Shown piece by piece: positions 1 through 8,482 of a stretch of DNA of 64,000 bases (the first letter of the stretch is position 1; each line of letters opens with the position of its first letter). Both the position numbers and the translations under genes were made by a program. Under the pieces are notes generated by a model. It saw only the letters and a program-made list of their open reading frames with translations, did not search any database and was not told the origin of the DNA. Origin of the DNA: an uncultured Collinsella sp. (GTDB lineage Bacteria > Actinomycetota > Coriobacteriia > Coriobacteriales > Coriobacteriaceae); the NCBI GenBank assembly GCA_958413895.1, contig CATYVQ010000004.1, positions 1 to 64,000 on the forward strand. Reading direction: 5' to 3'.

Positions 1-102
1 GCGCAGCGCCGACCCCCAGCCGGCGTCGAGCAGGGCATTCCCGCCCAGGACGAGCGCTGCGGAGAGGAGGACGAGCACGACGGCGAACGGCTTCCTACGC
101 AT
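1..102 (-). CDS. N-terminal fragment of an unidentified membrane or secreted protein
   Basis: Only the first 34 codons are in the window and the gene continues past base 1. The start ATG (102-100) overlaps the stop codon of the upstream permease, so this is the fourth gene of the immunity-transporter operon. The visible part has a short basic N-terminus (MRRK) followed by a hydrophobic stretch rich in Val, Leu and Ala, which reads as a signal peptide or first membrane segment. No family can be named from so little. Immunity lipoproteins and sensor kinases both occur at this position in related operons. Confidence 0.55.
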   Translation of the reverse strand, partial: MRRKPFAVVLVLLSAALVLGGNALLDAGWGSALR

Positions 103-910
103 CTGCCCTCCCGTCCTCGAAGCGGCAGAACCAGGCGATAAGGACGGCGGCGGTTGCCAGGGTGAGCACGAGGCCAGCGTGCGCAGTCGTGAGGAGAGGG
201 CCCGCCGCGCGTGCGGCGTCGATGAAGGCCTCTACCCCGAGCGACCCCAGGCGCGCGGGCCAGGCGAGCGGCACCCAGCTCAGGGGCGTCGCCAGGGCAC
301 CGGTGAGCTCGCCGGTCATGAGGCCGTGCGCAAGTCCGCCCACTGAGAAGAACGCGAGGAGCACCCCCGCCGCGCCGGCGCCGATGGCGGCGTTGCGGCC
401 GAGGCGCAGGGCCACGCCGAGCCCCAGCGCGTAGAGGGGCAGGCTGCCGAGCACGATGCCCGCCCAGGCGGCCGCAAGCGGAGCGGGCCCGAGCGGCAGA
501 CGCCCGGCGACGGCGAGCGCGGCCCCGAACACGCCGAGCGCCACGGCCAGCGCGCCCGCGCCGAGCGCCACAAGGGCGAGCAGCTTCGCCGCGACGGCGC
601 GCCCGCGCGAGGGGACCGCCGTGAGGTTGGCGAGGCGCCCGGCAGCGCGCTCCTCGTCCACGGCGAGCCCGCAGACGATGGCGGACATGAGCGGCATGAG
701 GGCGCCGAGGAACTGGACGTAGGCGTCCGCGCCCAGCGCCGGGTCCCATCGGGTTACGGAGAAGTACTCGCCGCAGGCAAGACCGGCTGCCAGGCCGCAA
801 ACGAGGTGCACCGCCGTGAGCGGGGAGCGCGCCAGGCGCAGGGCCTCGGAGAGCAGGGCCCGCGGGAGAGTCATGCGCGGCGTCGGGTCGGAGTGTCGTG
901 TCATGGCCAT
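95..910 (-). CDS. Lantibiotic-immunity type ABC transporter permease (MutG/EpiG-like)
   Basis: About 270 residues with six predicted membrane segments and no ATPase motif. It is the second permease of a three-gene ABC transporter of the kind that protects cells against lantibiotics or related cell-wall-active peptides (MutFEG, EpiFEG type). This role comes from the operon pattern and the general permease shape rather than from a catalytic motif. The start at 910 overlaps the stop of the preceding permease (TGATG), which indicates translational coupling. A second ATG at 904 is better spaced from the GGAGAGG ribosome-binding site and may be the real start. The 3' end overlaps the next gene. Base composition is markedly more G+C-rich than the rest of the window. 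Confidence 0.75.
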   Translation of the reverse strand: MAMTRHSDPTPRMTLPRALLSEALRLARSPLTAVHLVCGLAAGLACGEYFSVTRWDPALGADAYVQFLGALMPLMSAIVCGLAVDEERAAGRLANLTAVPSRGRAVAAKLLALVALGAGALAVALGVFGAALAVAGRLPLGPAPLAAAWAGIVLGSLPLYALGLGVALRLGRNAAIGAGAAGVLLAFFSVGGLAHGLMTGELTGALATPLSWVPLAWPARLGSLGVEAFIDAARAAGPLLTTAHAGLVLTLATAAVLIAWFCRFEDGRADA

Positions 911-1676
911 CACCTCTCCTCGGAGCGCGCGAACCAGGCCGCGCCCGCCGCCGTGAGCGCGGCGAACGCGAGCGCGCAGACTGCAAGGCCCGCCAGCGTG
1001 AGCATGCCGTCCGCCGCGAGCGCCCCGCCGAGCGCCATGTCCGCCGCGAGTGGCTCGCCGCTCGGCAGCACGGGGATGAAGCTCGTGGGGATGACCATGC
1101 TCGCCGACGGCGGAAAGAGCTGCGGCAGCGGCACCAGCGACCAGGCGAACCCACCCACGAGCTGCGCGGCGAGCGGGCAGAAGATGCCCGCGAGCATGCC
1201 GAGCCGCGCCGTGAGGAAGAGCCCTGCGGGGATCATCCACGCCGCGGTCACCGTGTTGGCGAGCGCGCAGAGGAGCATCGTGAGCGTGCCCGCGGCCGTG
1301 AGGCCCTGCGAGGAGAACGCCGAGCCCGCGAGGTAGATGCCGAAGACCACGAGGTTCGAGAGCGTGCAGAGCGCGAGGCACCAGAGCGCCTTGGCCCACC
1401 AGGCGCGCCCGAGCGGGAAGCCCAGGCCCAGAAGCCCCCGCATCCGCGTGCGCGCGTCCGCCCGCGCGACGCAAGCCACCACGAGCGAGAGAGCCACGGG
1501 CAGGAAGAGCGCGTACCAGTAGTTCCACGCGCTGAAGATCTGCACGCCCCGGTAGGGCATCGCGCCGAGCAGCGGCATCGGCAGCGCCATGAGCACGGCC
1601 AGGCGAACCGGTGCCGCGTGGCGCGACTTCAGGGCCTCGGCGCGCAGGCCCGCGAGCAGGCCGCCTTTCTCGCCCG

Positions 1677-1680
<4 letters not shown>
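910..1680 (-). CDS. Lantibiotic-immunity type ABC transporter permease (MutE/EpiE-like)
   Basis: A 256-residue polytopic membrane protein with about six hydrophobic segments, the usual size for this permease family. It is predicted to pair with the neighbouring permease and with the ATPase encoded just upstream to expel a peptide antibiotic from the membrane. Its ATG overlaps the ATPase stop codon (ATGA), so the three proteins are probably made in balanced amounts. No lantibiotic precursor or modification gene is visible nearby. The transporter could therefore be a stand-alone immunity or resistance system, or the gene cluster could continue beyond base 1. Confidence 0.75.
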
Positions 1681-2405
<725 letters not shown>

Positions 2406-2608
2406 GGGCTTATCCTTTCTCTTCCGGGCGCGCGGGCCGAGTCGCCGTGCCCGCGCGCCTTACCTTTCGGGTTCACCATCCATGATGGGGCGCGTTTCTA
2501 ACGAAGCCGTAACGGCCGTTGGGCTCTTTTGGCGCCAGCCCTTCTCGACCCGTACGCATTTGCTTAAAGCAACAACTTTCCCGATCGATGTAATCACCGA
2601 ATCAAAAC

Positions 2609-2665
2609 GTGTACACCAGCCACCAAAGATGCCGAAAAATGTCGCTTTTGGAGGCTGATGTACAC
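2609..2665. repeat. Imperfect inverted repeat with GTGTACA ends
   Basis: Arms 2609-2627 and 2647-2665 are complementary at 17 of 19 positions and enclose a loop of 19 bases. It lies in the 388-base gene-free stretch between the divergent ABC operon (start 2405) and the phosphatidyltransferase gene (start 2794). There is no clear T-tract after it on the plus strand. It could be an operator for either divergent unit or a remnant terminator. The rest of 2406-2608 shows nothing recognisable. Confidence 0.6.
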
Positions 2666-2674
2666 AAATGCAGA

Positions 2675-2733
2675 ATCCAGCGCAGCCCAGAGGCGCCCTC
2701 CACATGTCTGGACTCTCTATGGCTGCGCTGGAT
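2675..2733. repeat. Perfect 13-bp inverted repeat at the phosphatidyltransferase promoter
   Basis: ATCCAGCGCAGCC (2675-2687) and its exact complement (2721-2733) are separated by 33 bases. The right arm overlaps the presumed -35 region of the downstream gene, so it may be a binding site or a cruciform-forming element controlling that promoter. Confidence 0.6.
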
Positions 2734-2757
2734 AGACATCGCTGGAACGGGTATAGT
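2729..2757 (+). promoter_or_regulatory. Possible promoter of the 2794 gene
   Basis: TATAGT at 2752-2757 resembles a -10 box. TGGATA, 17 bases upstream at 2729-2734, is a weak -35. The position, about 37 bases before the start codon, is sensible. No strong -35 match exists, so this is tentative. Confidence 0.4.
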
Positions 2758-2793
2758 ATCGAAAGTTTTGTCGTTAACCAGCGGGGGAGTCCT

Positions 2794-3498
2794 GTGGGCA
2801 TCAAAAAGAAGATCAAAAAGGAGCTTATCGGCACTTCCGATTACCCGTCGAATAAGATCTTTACGATCTCCAATTTCATCACCTTTACGCGCCTGATCCT
2901 CACCCTGGTATTTCTGTACCTGTTTGTGACGGATAACAACCGTGTCATCGCCATCGTTATCTACGCCGTTGCCGCCTCCACCGACTGGATGGACGGTCAG
3001 ATCGCCCGCATGACTAAGACGGTCTCGTGGCTCGGCAAGGTCATGGATCCCATTTGCGACCGTGCGCTGCTGTTCACCGGCGTACTTGGACTGGTGGTCC
3101 GCGGAGAGCTGCCCATCTGGGTCTGCGTACTCATTATTGGCCGCGACATCTATCTGGGCATCGGCACGCTTATCGTGCGTCATTATCACCGTCGCCCCAT
3201 CGATGTGGTCTTTCCCGGAAAGATTGCCACGGCGCTGCTCATGACCGGCTTCTCACTCATGCTGCTCGGTTTCCCCGTTATTGACGGCCTGCACCTTTTA
3301 TCTTCAACCCTTACGGCCTTCCCGGGCCTCAACGGAAGCTCGGTGCCCCTCGGCATCTTCTTTGTGTACGGCGGCGTGATCTTCTCCATGCTCACGGCTG
3401 TCATCTACTCCATTAAGGGCGGAGTGGCCATTAAACAGGCTCTCGCGCATCCCGAGGACGAGGACATCGACTTTCTGAACCCTGAAATCGAAGACTGA
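2794..3498 (+). CDS. CDP-alcohol phosphatidyltransferase family protein (PgsA-like)
   Basis: A 234-residue membrane enzyme that transfers a phosphatidyl group from CDP-diacylglycerol to an alcohol. The family signature is intact: DWMDGQIAR, then G, then DPICD, matching DxxDG-xx-AR-x8-G-xxx-D-xxx-D. Several membrane helices follow. The GTG start at 2794 is chosen because a GGGGGAG ribosome-binding site lies just upstream and the longer reading frame has no support. A second family member at 23782 sits in the standard pgsA context, so this copy may use another acceptor. It precedes the FHA and MerR genes, a neighbourhood also known from mycobacteria (pgsA2 near garA). Confidence 0.85.
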   Translation: MGIKKKIKKELIGTSDYPSNKIFTISNFITFTRLILTLVFLYLFVTDNNRVIAIVIYAVAASTDWMDGQIARMTKTVSWLGKVMDPICDRALLFTGVLGLVVRGELPIWVCVLIIGRDIYLGIGTLIVRHYHRRPIDVVFPGKIATALLMTGFSLMLLGFPVIDGLHLLSSTLTAFPGLNGSSVPLGIFFVYGGVIFSMLTAVIYSIKGGVAIKQALAHPEDEDIDFLNPEIED

Positions 3499-3564
3499 TT
3501 CGTTGGGGTATGATTACGTACGGTTCATTATTTGCGGCACGTCCGCGATAAGTTAGGGGTTGTC

Positions 3565-3999
3565 ATGGACAACATGGTTAACAATATGCCTCAGAATGAT
3601 AAGACTGCTGACGCTACCTGCGTATTCCGCGTGCCTTCAAGCGACGTCACCGTTCCCGACCTCATGGCCAACGTGCGCATCACCGCCCCCGTCCTGTCCA
3701 TCGTCAAGGGTCCGCAGACTGGTGCCGCCTTTGAGCTCGAGGACGACGTGACCACCATCGGCCGCGATCCCGCGAACGGCATCTTCCTTAATGACATGAC
3801 CGTTTCGCGCAGCCACGCGCGCATTATTCGCGAGGGCCTCGGCGCTCGCATCGAGGACCTGGGCTCGCTCAATGGTACCTGGGTCGACGGTGCCATTGTC
3901 AATGCAGCCCCGCTGCACGACGGTTCTTCCGTTCAGATCGGTACGTTTACGCTCATCTACCACGAGAGCACGCCGGAGCGCATCGAAACCGGTGAGTAG
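3565..3999 (+). CDS. garA: FHA-domain protein, GarA/OdhI-like
   Basis: A 144-residue cytoplasmic protein with a forkhead-associated phosphothreonine-binding domain covering roughly residues 45-135. Key motifs are IGRDPANGI, SRSHARI and SLNGTWVDG. GarA and OdhI are actinobacterial metabolic switches that bind enzymes of 2-oxoglutarate and glutamate metabolism and are turned off when an N-terminal ETTSVFR motif is phosphorylated. The counterpart here is DATCVFR around Thr18, so only one of the two adjacent threonines is present. The start at 3565 follows an AGGGG ribosome-binding site. The FtsR-like MerR gene begins three bases after the stop, which supports the GarA assignment. The target in this organism is unknown. 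Confidence 0.8.
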   Translation: MDNMVNNMPQNDKTADATCVFRVPSSDVTVPDLMANVRITAPVLSIVKGPQTGAAFELEDDVTTIGRDPANGIFLNDMTVSRSHARIIREGLGARIEDLGSLNGTWVDGAIVNAAPLHDGSSVQIGTFTLIYHESTPERIETGE

Positions 4000-4002
4000 G
4001 GC

Positions 4003-4881
4003 ATGGCCGAACGCAACTATCTGAGTATCGGCCAAGTCGTCAACCTACTTCGAGGCGCATACCCCGATCTTTCGAACTCAAAAATTAGATTTCTAGAGGA
4101 TGAGGGGCTCATTACCCCTCATCGTACGCCTAAGGGATACCGTCAGTACTCTAAGGAGGACGTTGATCGTCTGGAGGTCATCCTGCACTTGCAGAAGACC
4201 CGCTACATGCCGCTCAACGTGATTAAGCAGCGCTTGGAAAACGCCACGGACCTGTCAACGCTCGCCTACGAGGTGGGCTTGCTATCCGATGTTCCGCTCA
4301 AGACGGAGCCCAAGGAGACTAAGCAAAAGCTGCATCCCATCGAGACCATTCCCGATATGTTGGGCGTCGAAATTTCGTTTATCCGCTCGCTCGCCGAGAA
4401 CGACCTCATTCGCATCATCAAGAGTCCGCAGAATCGCGAGCTTGTCGATGGTCGCGATTTTCCGATCATCCGCTACTGCTCCGAGCTGTCGCGCTTCCAT
4501 ATCGAGCCGCGCAACCTGCGTCAGTACGTGTCTTCCGCCAACCGCGAGTCCTCGATGTTTGAGCAGGTGCTTGTGAGCATGCTCGGCATGGATACCTCCG
4601 ATGACGAGCGCGACGCCAAGCTCGAGCGTGCGTTTAAGAAGCTTCACGACCTGACGGAGGGCGTGCACACCGCGCTGCTCAAGAACCGCGTTTTTGAGTC
4701 GCTCAACGCCGTGGTCGAGGACGCCGACATCGATGCACTCGATGAGGAAATCACTCGCTCCGAGTCCACCAAGGCCAAAAACGAAGAGATAGCCGCGCCG
4801 GCTTCGCACAAGGATTCTCTCGTCAAGCCGCTCAAGGTCGTCCCCCCTTCGCAATCCGGCACCGCCACCGCGGGCAAATAA
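4003..4881 (+). CDS. MerR-family transcriptional regulator, FtsR-like
   Basis: A 292-residue protein with an N-terminal MerR winged helix (LSIGQVVNLL, then IRFLEDEGLI, then GYRQYSKEDVDRL within the first 70 residues). A second helical region follows, and the C-terminal tail is polar and charged. There is no cysteine cluster typical of metal sensors. The immediate pairing with a GarA-like FHA gene matches the actinobacterial Rv1828/FtsR group, members of which activate ftsZ in corynebacteria. Regulation of cell division is therefore a reasonable inference, not something the sequence proves. Confidence 0.8.
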   Translation: MAERNYLSIGQVVNLLRGAYPDLSNSKIRFLEDEGLITPHRTPKGYRQYSKEDVDRLEVILHLQKTRYMPLNVIKQRLENATDLSTLAYEVGLLSDVPLKTEPKETKQKLHPIETIPDMLGVEISFIRSLAENDLIRIIKSPQNRELVDGRDFPIIRYCSELSRFHIEPRNLRQYVSSANRESSMFEQVLVSMLGMDTSDDERDAKLERAFKKLHDLTEGVHTALLKNRVFESLNAVVEDADIDALDEEITRSESTKAKNEEIAAPASHKDSLVKPLKVVPPSQSGTATAGK

Positions 4882-4921
4882 CCGCTGCTGAAATTTCGGG
4901 AACCCATTGAAAGGTCATGCA

Positions 4922-5452
4922 ATGTACGACTTCGAATCTCAAATCGTCGACATCCCCGACTATCCCGAGCCCGGAGTCATCTTTAAAGACATCACGCCGC
5001 TCTTTGGCAATCCCGAGGCGCTCAAAGCCATGACCGATGCCCTCGCCGAGCACTTTGCCGGCATGGGAATCACCAAGGTCGTGGGTCCCGAGGCTCGCGG
5101 CTTTATGGTTGGCGTACCGGTAGCTGTAGCCCTTGGCGCCGGCTTTGTTCCCGCACGTAAACCGGGCAAGCTACCGCGCAAGACTGTGAGCCAGAGCTAC
5201 GAGCTCGAGTACGGAACGGATTCCATTGAGATCCATGCCGACGCTATCAGCTCTAAAGATACCGTGTTGATTCTGGACGACTTGGTCGCGACGGGCGGAA
5301 CCGTCGAGGCAACAGGTAAACTGGTGCGAGATATGGGCGCAAAGCTTATCGGTTACGGTTGTATCCTTGAGCTTGCGTTTCTCAACCCGCGCGAGAAGCT
5401 CACGCCGTCTGATGACGATGTGGAGCTCTTTAGCCTGGTGACGGTGGACTAG
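4922..5452 (+). CDS. apt: Adenine phosphoribosyltransferase
   Basis: Converts adenine and PRPP to AMP in purine salvage. The 176-residue protein has the usual length, an N-terminal substrate hood (YPEPGVIFKDITPLF) and the PRPP-binding motif VLILDDLVATGGT near residue 118. The start at 4922 is supported by a GAAAGG ribosome-binding site seven bases away; an upstream in-frame ATG at 4907 lacks one. It follows the MerR gene by 40 bases and precedes a secreted hydrolase gene, all on the plus strand. Confidence 0.95.
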   Translation: MYDFESQIVDIPDYPEPGVIFKDITPLFGNPEALKAMTDALAEHFAGMGITKVVGPEARGFMVGVPVAVALGAGFVPARKPGKLPRKTVSQSYELEYGTDSIEIHADAISSKDTVLILDDLVATGGTVEATGKLVRDMGAKLIGYGCILELAFLNPREKLTPSDDDVELFSLVTVD

Positions 5453-5484
5453 CCGTTACCCTTAGTTACTGGAAAGGAAGCTAC

Positions 5485-6612
5485 ATGCGCACAGCAAACA
5501 CGCACAAAAACATGGCACGCTGCGCTGCTACGGCAACCCTCGCTTGTGTTTTGGGCTTGGGCCTCGCGGCTCCTGCCTACGCCGATACCGCATCCGACCT
5601 TGCCGCTGCTCGTACGAAGCTCGAGCAGATCGGTACCCAAACTCAGCAGATTTACGATGAGCTCGCCACGCAGACGCAGGCGCTCGATCAGACTGCCGGC
5701 GAGATCACGCAAAAGCAGCAGGAGATCGCCGATGGTCAGGCTAAGCTCTCAACCTATGTCGCCGGCGAGTACAAAACCGGCGGTCTGAGCCTGCTTCAGG
5801 TTCTGACGGGTGTCGATGACCTGAGCGATATGCTCAACCGTCTGTTCTACTACGGCAAAGTTTCCGATAAGCAAGCTCAGACCATTCAAGAGGTCAAGGA
5901 GCTTAAGCAGCAGCTCACCGATAAGCAGGCCGAGCAGGAGAAGAACGTCGCCGCCACGCAAAAGAAGGTCGACGAGCTTAACGCCCAGCAGGCTGAAGCC
6001 CAGAACGTCGTAAACTCCCTGGATTCGCAGCTGCAGGCCGAGCTTGCCGCCGAGGCCGAGGCCAACGCCGCGCTGCAGGCCGGCATCAACGCCAGCACCG
6101 CCGAGAAGGCCACGGTGAGCAACGAGACTGCCGGTACGACCGAGAACACCAACAACGGTGGCCAGACCAGCAATAACAACAACCAGGGCGGCAACACTCC
6201 GGCTCCTACGCCGGCACCTGCTCCGACGCCGCAGCCCTCCACGCCTGCTCCGGCTCCGACGCCTTCTGCTCCGAGCCAGTCCGTCGACGGCGGTTCTGTT
6301 GTCTCGCGTGCATACAGCAAGCTTGGTTGCGCCTATTCCTGGGGCGGAATTGGCCCGAACAGCTTCGACTGCTCTGGTTTTGTAAGCTATTGCCTTACTG
6401 GTCGCTATTGCCGCCTGGGCACCACGGGCACCTTTATGGGCTGGACGCGTGTGTCCGATCCGCAGCCCGGTGACGTTGTAGTCAACTCGTACCACACCGG
6501 CATTTACATCGGTGGTGGTCAGATGATTCATGCTTCTGACTACAACACGGGTGTTATCATCAGCTCCGTTGCCGCCGGCATGAACAACAACTACATTTTC
6601 GTGCGCTACTAA
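5485..6612 (+). CDS. Secreted NlpC/P60 peptidoglycan hydrolase with coiled coil
   Basis: A 375-residue exported protein. A signal peptide ending near AAPAYA is followed by a long coiled coil rich in Gln, Lys and Glu (about residues 35-210). Next come an Asn/Gln/Gly segment, a Pro-Ala-Thr linker, and a C-terminal NlpC/P60 domain of about 110 residues. The catalytic cysteine lies in FDCSGFV and the histidine in NSYHTGIYIGG. Such enzymes cleave stem-peptide bonds, usually during daughter-cell separation. The coiled coil resembles those that tether RipA or CwlO-like hydrolases to activating partners. GGAAAGGAAG precedes the start codon. Confidence 0.9.
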   Translation: MRTANTHKNMARCAATATLACVLGLGLAAPAYADTASDLAAARTKLEQIGTQTQQIYDELATQTQALDQTAGEITQKQQEIADGQAKLSTYVAGEYKTGGLSLLQVLTGVDDLSDMLNRLFYYGKVSDKQAQTIQEVKELKQQLTDKQAEQEKNVAATQKKVDELNAQQAEAQNVVNSLDSQLQAELAAEAEANAALQAGINASTAEKATVSNETAGTTENTNNGGQTSNNNNQGGNTPAPTPAPAPTPQPSTPAPAPTPSAPSQSVDGGSVVSRAYSKLGCAYSWGGIGPNSFDCSGFVSYCLTGRYCRLGTTGTFMGWTRVSDPQPGDVVVNSYHTGIYIGGGQMIHASDYNTGVIISSVAAGMNNNYIFVRY

Positions 6613-6635
6613 GTATTCAGATAAAGCAAACGGAT

Positions 6636-6674
6636 ATGGACCTCGTGGCTTTGAGTCATGGGGTCCATTCTTTT
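6636..6674 (+). terminator. Terminator of the NlpC/P60 gene
   Basis: A 12-bp stem (6636-6647 with 6657-6668, two G-T pairs) is followed by TCTTTTG, 24 bases after the stop codon. Confidence 0.75.
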
Positions 6675-6688
6675 GCCTTTAGTGCAGT

Positions 6689-6719
6689 CCGCTATCTAGT
6701 TTTGAATACTAGATAGCGG
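6689..6719. promoter_or_regulatory. Palindromic operator upstream of degV
   Basis: A perfect 12-bp inverted repeat around a 7-base centre (6689-6700, 6708-6719; half-site CTATCTAGT). It ends 22 bases before the TATAAT box and so covers or borders the -35 region of degV. A close variant lies upstream of the DUF1836 gene at 8364-8392, with the same TAGT-TTTGnAT-ACTA centre. This suggests one regulator acts at both promoters, plausibly the DUF1836 protein. Confidence 0.75.
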
Positions 6720-6741
6720 CCCAATCGGTCTGCAAGATGGC

Positions 6742-6747
6742 TATAAT
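6742..6747 (+). promoter_or_regulatory. -10 box of degV
   Basis: A consensus TATAAT lies 29 bases upstream of the degV start codon. No good -35 hexamer is present at the right distance, which fits a promoter that needs an activator at the adjacent palindrome, although repression is equally possible. Confidence 0.65.
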
Positions 6748-6776
6748 TGAATGGGAACGATTAGAAAGGACCCTCT

Positions 6777-7643
6777 ATGAGCTGGGCACTTATCTCCGAT
6801 TCAAGCTGCAACCTCCGCGATTGGCAACCGACCGCGCCCCATACCACCTTTGCATTTGCGCCCCTCAAAATTCGAGTGGGGGAGCATGAATTCGTCGATG
6901 ACCTTTCGCTCGATGTTCATGAGCTCAACTGCGCTGTTCAGGCGGAGACGAACGCTTCTTCGAGCGCTTGTCCCAGCGTAGGGGAGTGGGCCGAGCTCTT
7001 CAAATTGGCAGACAAGACCATCTGCATGCCGATCTCTGAGGGCGTGTCGGGCAGCTACAACGCGGCAGCCACGGCTCGCGATATGGTTCTTGCCGAGGAG
7101 CCCGACCGACAGATTCATCTAGTCAATTCACGCGCAGCTGGCGGCAAAATGGACCTCATTTTCTTGCTGTTCGACCGCTATCTTGCAAGCAATCCGAATG
7201 TCTCATTCGAGGATGCTTGCGCATACTTCGATAGCCTTGAACAGAACAGCAAAATCCTCTTCAGTTTGTGCAATTACGAAAACCTCGCCAAAGCCGGACG
7301 TATCCCTAAGGCAGCCGGCGTCATTGCCAACAAGCTCAATATCCGTATTTTGGGCACAGCGAGTGAGGCCGGTAAAATCGAACTCGTCGGGCACACGCGT
7401 GGCGAAAAGAAGATGCTCAACAAGATCATCGACACTATGGAAGCCGAGGGCTTTACGGGCGGTGAGGTCGTCATAGATCACGTTGAGAACGAAGCTGGAG
7501 CCCAGGCGCTCACTGACCGCATAGTCGAGCATTGGCCCGGCTCCAAGACCATCATCATGCCCTGCAACGGCCTGGATTCCTATTACGCCGAGATGCACGG
7601 CCTCATCATCGGCTACGGCATGGGCGTAGCTTCGGGCAAATAA
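6777..7643 (+). CDS. DegV family fatty-acid-binding protein
   Basis: A 288-residue DegV protein. These proteins bind a single fatty acid, and some (FakB) present it to fatty-acid kinase FakA for phosphorylation and membrane incorporation. Recognisable features are the N-terminal SDSSCNL, the PISEGVSGSYNAA segment, and SRAAGGKMDLI. No fakA lies in the window. The start ATG follows GAAAGGA. The gene converges on the DUF1836 gene, with a shared terminator between them and matching palindromes at the two promoters, so a common regulatory circuit is likely. Confidence 0.85.
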   Translation: MSWALISDSSCNLRDWQPTAPHTTFAFAPLKIRVGEHEFVDDLSLDVHELNCAVQAETNASSSACPSVGEWAELFKLADKTICMPISEGVSGSYNAAATARDMVLAEEPDRQIHLVNSRAAGGKMDLIFLLFDRYLASNPNVSFEDACAYFDSLEQNSKILFSLCNYENLAKAGRIPKAAGVIANKLNIRILGTASEAGKIELVGHTRGEKKMLNKIIDTMEAEGFTGGEVVIDHVENEAGAQALTDRIVEHWPGSKTIIMPCNGLDSYYAEMHGLIIGYGMGVASGK

Positions 7644-7662
7644 AGTCCAACCAAGCAAAAAT

Positions 7663-7709
7663 ACGGGCGGGACAAAGCGACAGATGGCTCTTTGTCCCGC
7701 CCGTTTTAT
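7663..7709. terminator. Bidirectional terminator between degV and the DUF1836 gene
   Basis: A perfect 15-bp stem (7663-7677 with 7690-7704) carries TTTTAT on the plus side and an A-rich stretch on the other, so it can stop transcription from both converging genes. Confidence 0.9.
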
Positions 7710-7716
7710 ACGTCGG

Positions 7717-8328
7717 CTAGCTATTAAACCCGTTGAACTTGAGATAGCTCATCAAGTAAGCCTTCGAAACGAAGGACGATACCGCGCTACGCACAAGCAG
7801 CGACTCACGCGTTACCTGATGCGCCGTATCGGGCACGGGAGTCTGCTCGACGGAAAACGCCGCACGAATCGATGCCTCGAGCTGATCGACCACATAATCA
7901 AAGGCCGTCGGGGCATCGTAGCTCAAACGCTGAATGTTAAAGAGTGCCTGCACCGCAGCAATAGGTAGCACCTGCTTAAAGATGCAGATAGCGATCAGGC
8001 GGGCAATCTGCTCGCGGCCATATTGCTTTTTGACCGGAGCAGGCACTAGGCCGACCTTTACGTAGTTATTGATCATCGATGGCGTAATGATAGGCTGCTC
8101 AACGCAAATGGACAGCGGCTCCATCCAAAGCGCAACATACTCAATAACCTGGTCGCGGTAGAGTGTCACATTGGGCAACTGGTCATAGCGCGGCAGACTC
8201 AACGTATTGAGTTTGCGCACGATATCGGACTGAATAAATGCATCGGGCAGCACAGTGGGCTGAATATCCTCAGGCTTAATGCTGACCGACGAATCGGACA
8301 TCGGGATAACGCGTTTGGCGTGGTTCAT
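7717..8328 (-). CDS. DUF1836 domain protein, probable transcriptional regulator
   Basis: A 203-residue soluble protein. The middle section (about residues 50-160) fits the DUF1836 family: TPSMINNYVKVGLVP and KKQYGREQIARLIAICIFK look like a MerR-type winged helix. The family is uncharacterised but generally regarded as DNA-binding. GGAGG precedes the ATG. The gene faces degV and has in its own promoter region a palindrome that matches the degV one, so autoregulation and control of degV are the simplest inference. Confidence 0.75.
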   Translation of the reverse strand: MNHAKRVIPMSDSSVSIKPEDIQPTVLPDAFIQSDIVRKLNTLSLPRYDQLPNVTLYRDQVIEYVALWMEPLSICVEQPIITPSMINNYVKVGLVPAPVKKQYGREQIARLIAICIFKQVLPIAAVQALFNIQRLSYDAPTAFDYVVDQLEASIRAAFSVEQTPVPDTAHQVTRESLLVRSAVSSFVSKAYLMSYLKFNGFNS

Positions 8329-8363
8329 AAGGATCCTCCGTTCATTAGCTATATTGTATTCTA

Positions 8364-8392
8364 GGTTATCTAGTTTTGCATACTATATAACC
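8364..8392. promoter_or_regulatory. Palindromic operator upstream of the DUF1836 gene
   Basis: An 11-bp inverted repeat with one mismatch around TTTGCAT (8364-8374, 8382-8392). It shares the TTATCTAGT-like half-site and central spacer with the operator at 6689-6719. On the minus strand it lies immediately upstream of a TACAAT-like -10 box. Confidence 0.7.
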
Positions 8393-8395
8393 GGA

Positions 8396-8442
8396 AAGTA
8401 AAAGTGGTTGGACAGCACATTGATACACCGTCCAACCACTTT
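8396..8442 (-). terminator. Terminator of trxB
   Basis: A 13-bp stem (8401-8413 with 8430-8442) is followed on the minus strand by a T-rich run (CTTTTACTTT). It lies 40 bases after the trxB stop. Confidence 0.8.
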
Positions 8443-8482
8443 GTTAAAAGACAACAACCTTACATAAGATATATTATCGTAC

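Noticed and set aside
5454..5712. Short minus-strand frame opposite the NlpC/P60 start
   Set aside because: It overlaps the signal-peptide coding region of an intact gene and has no independent support.
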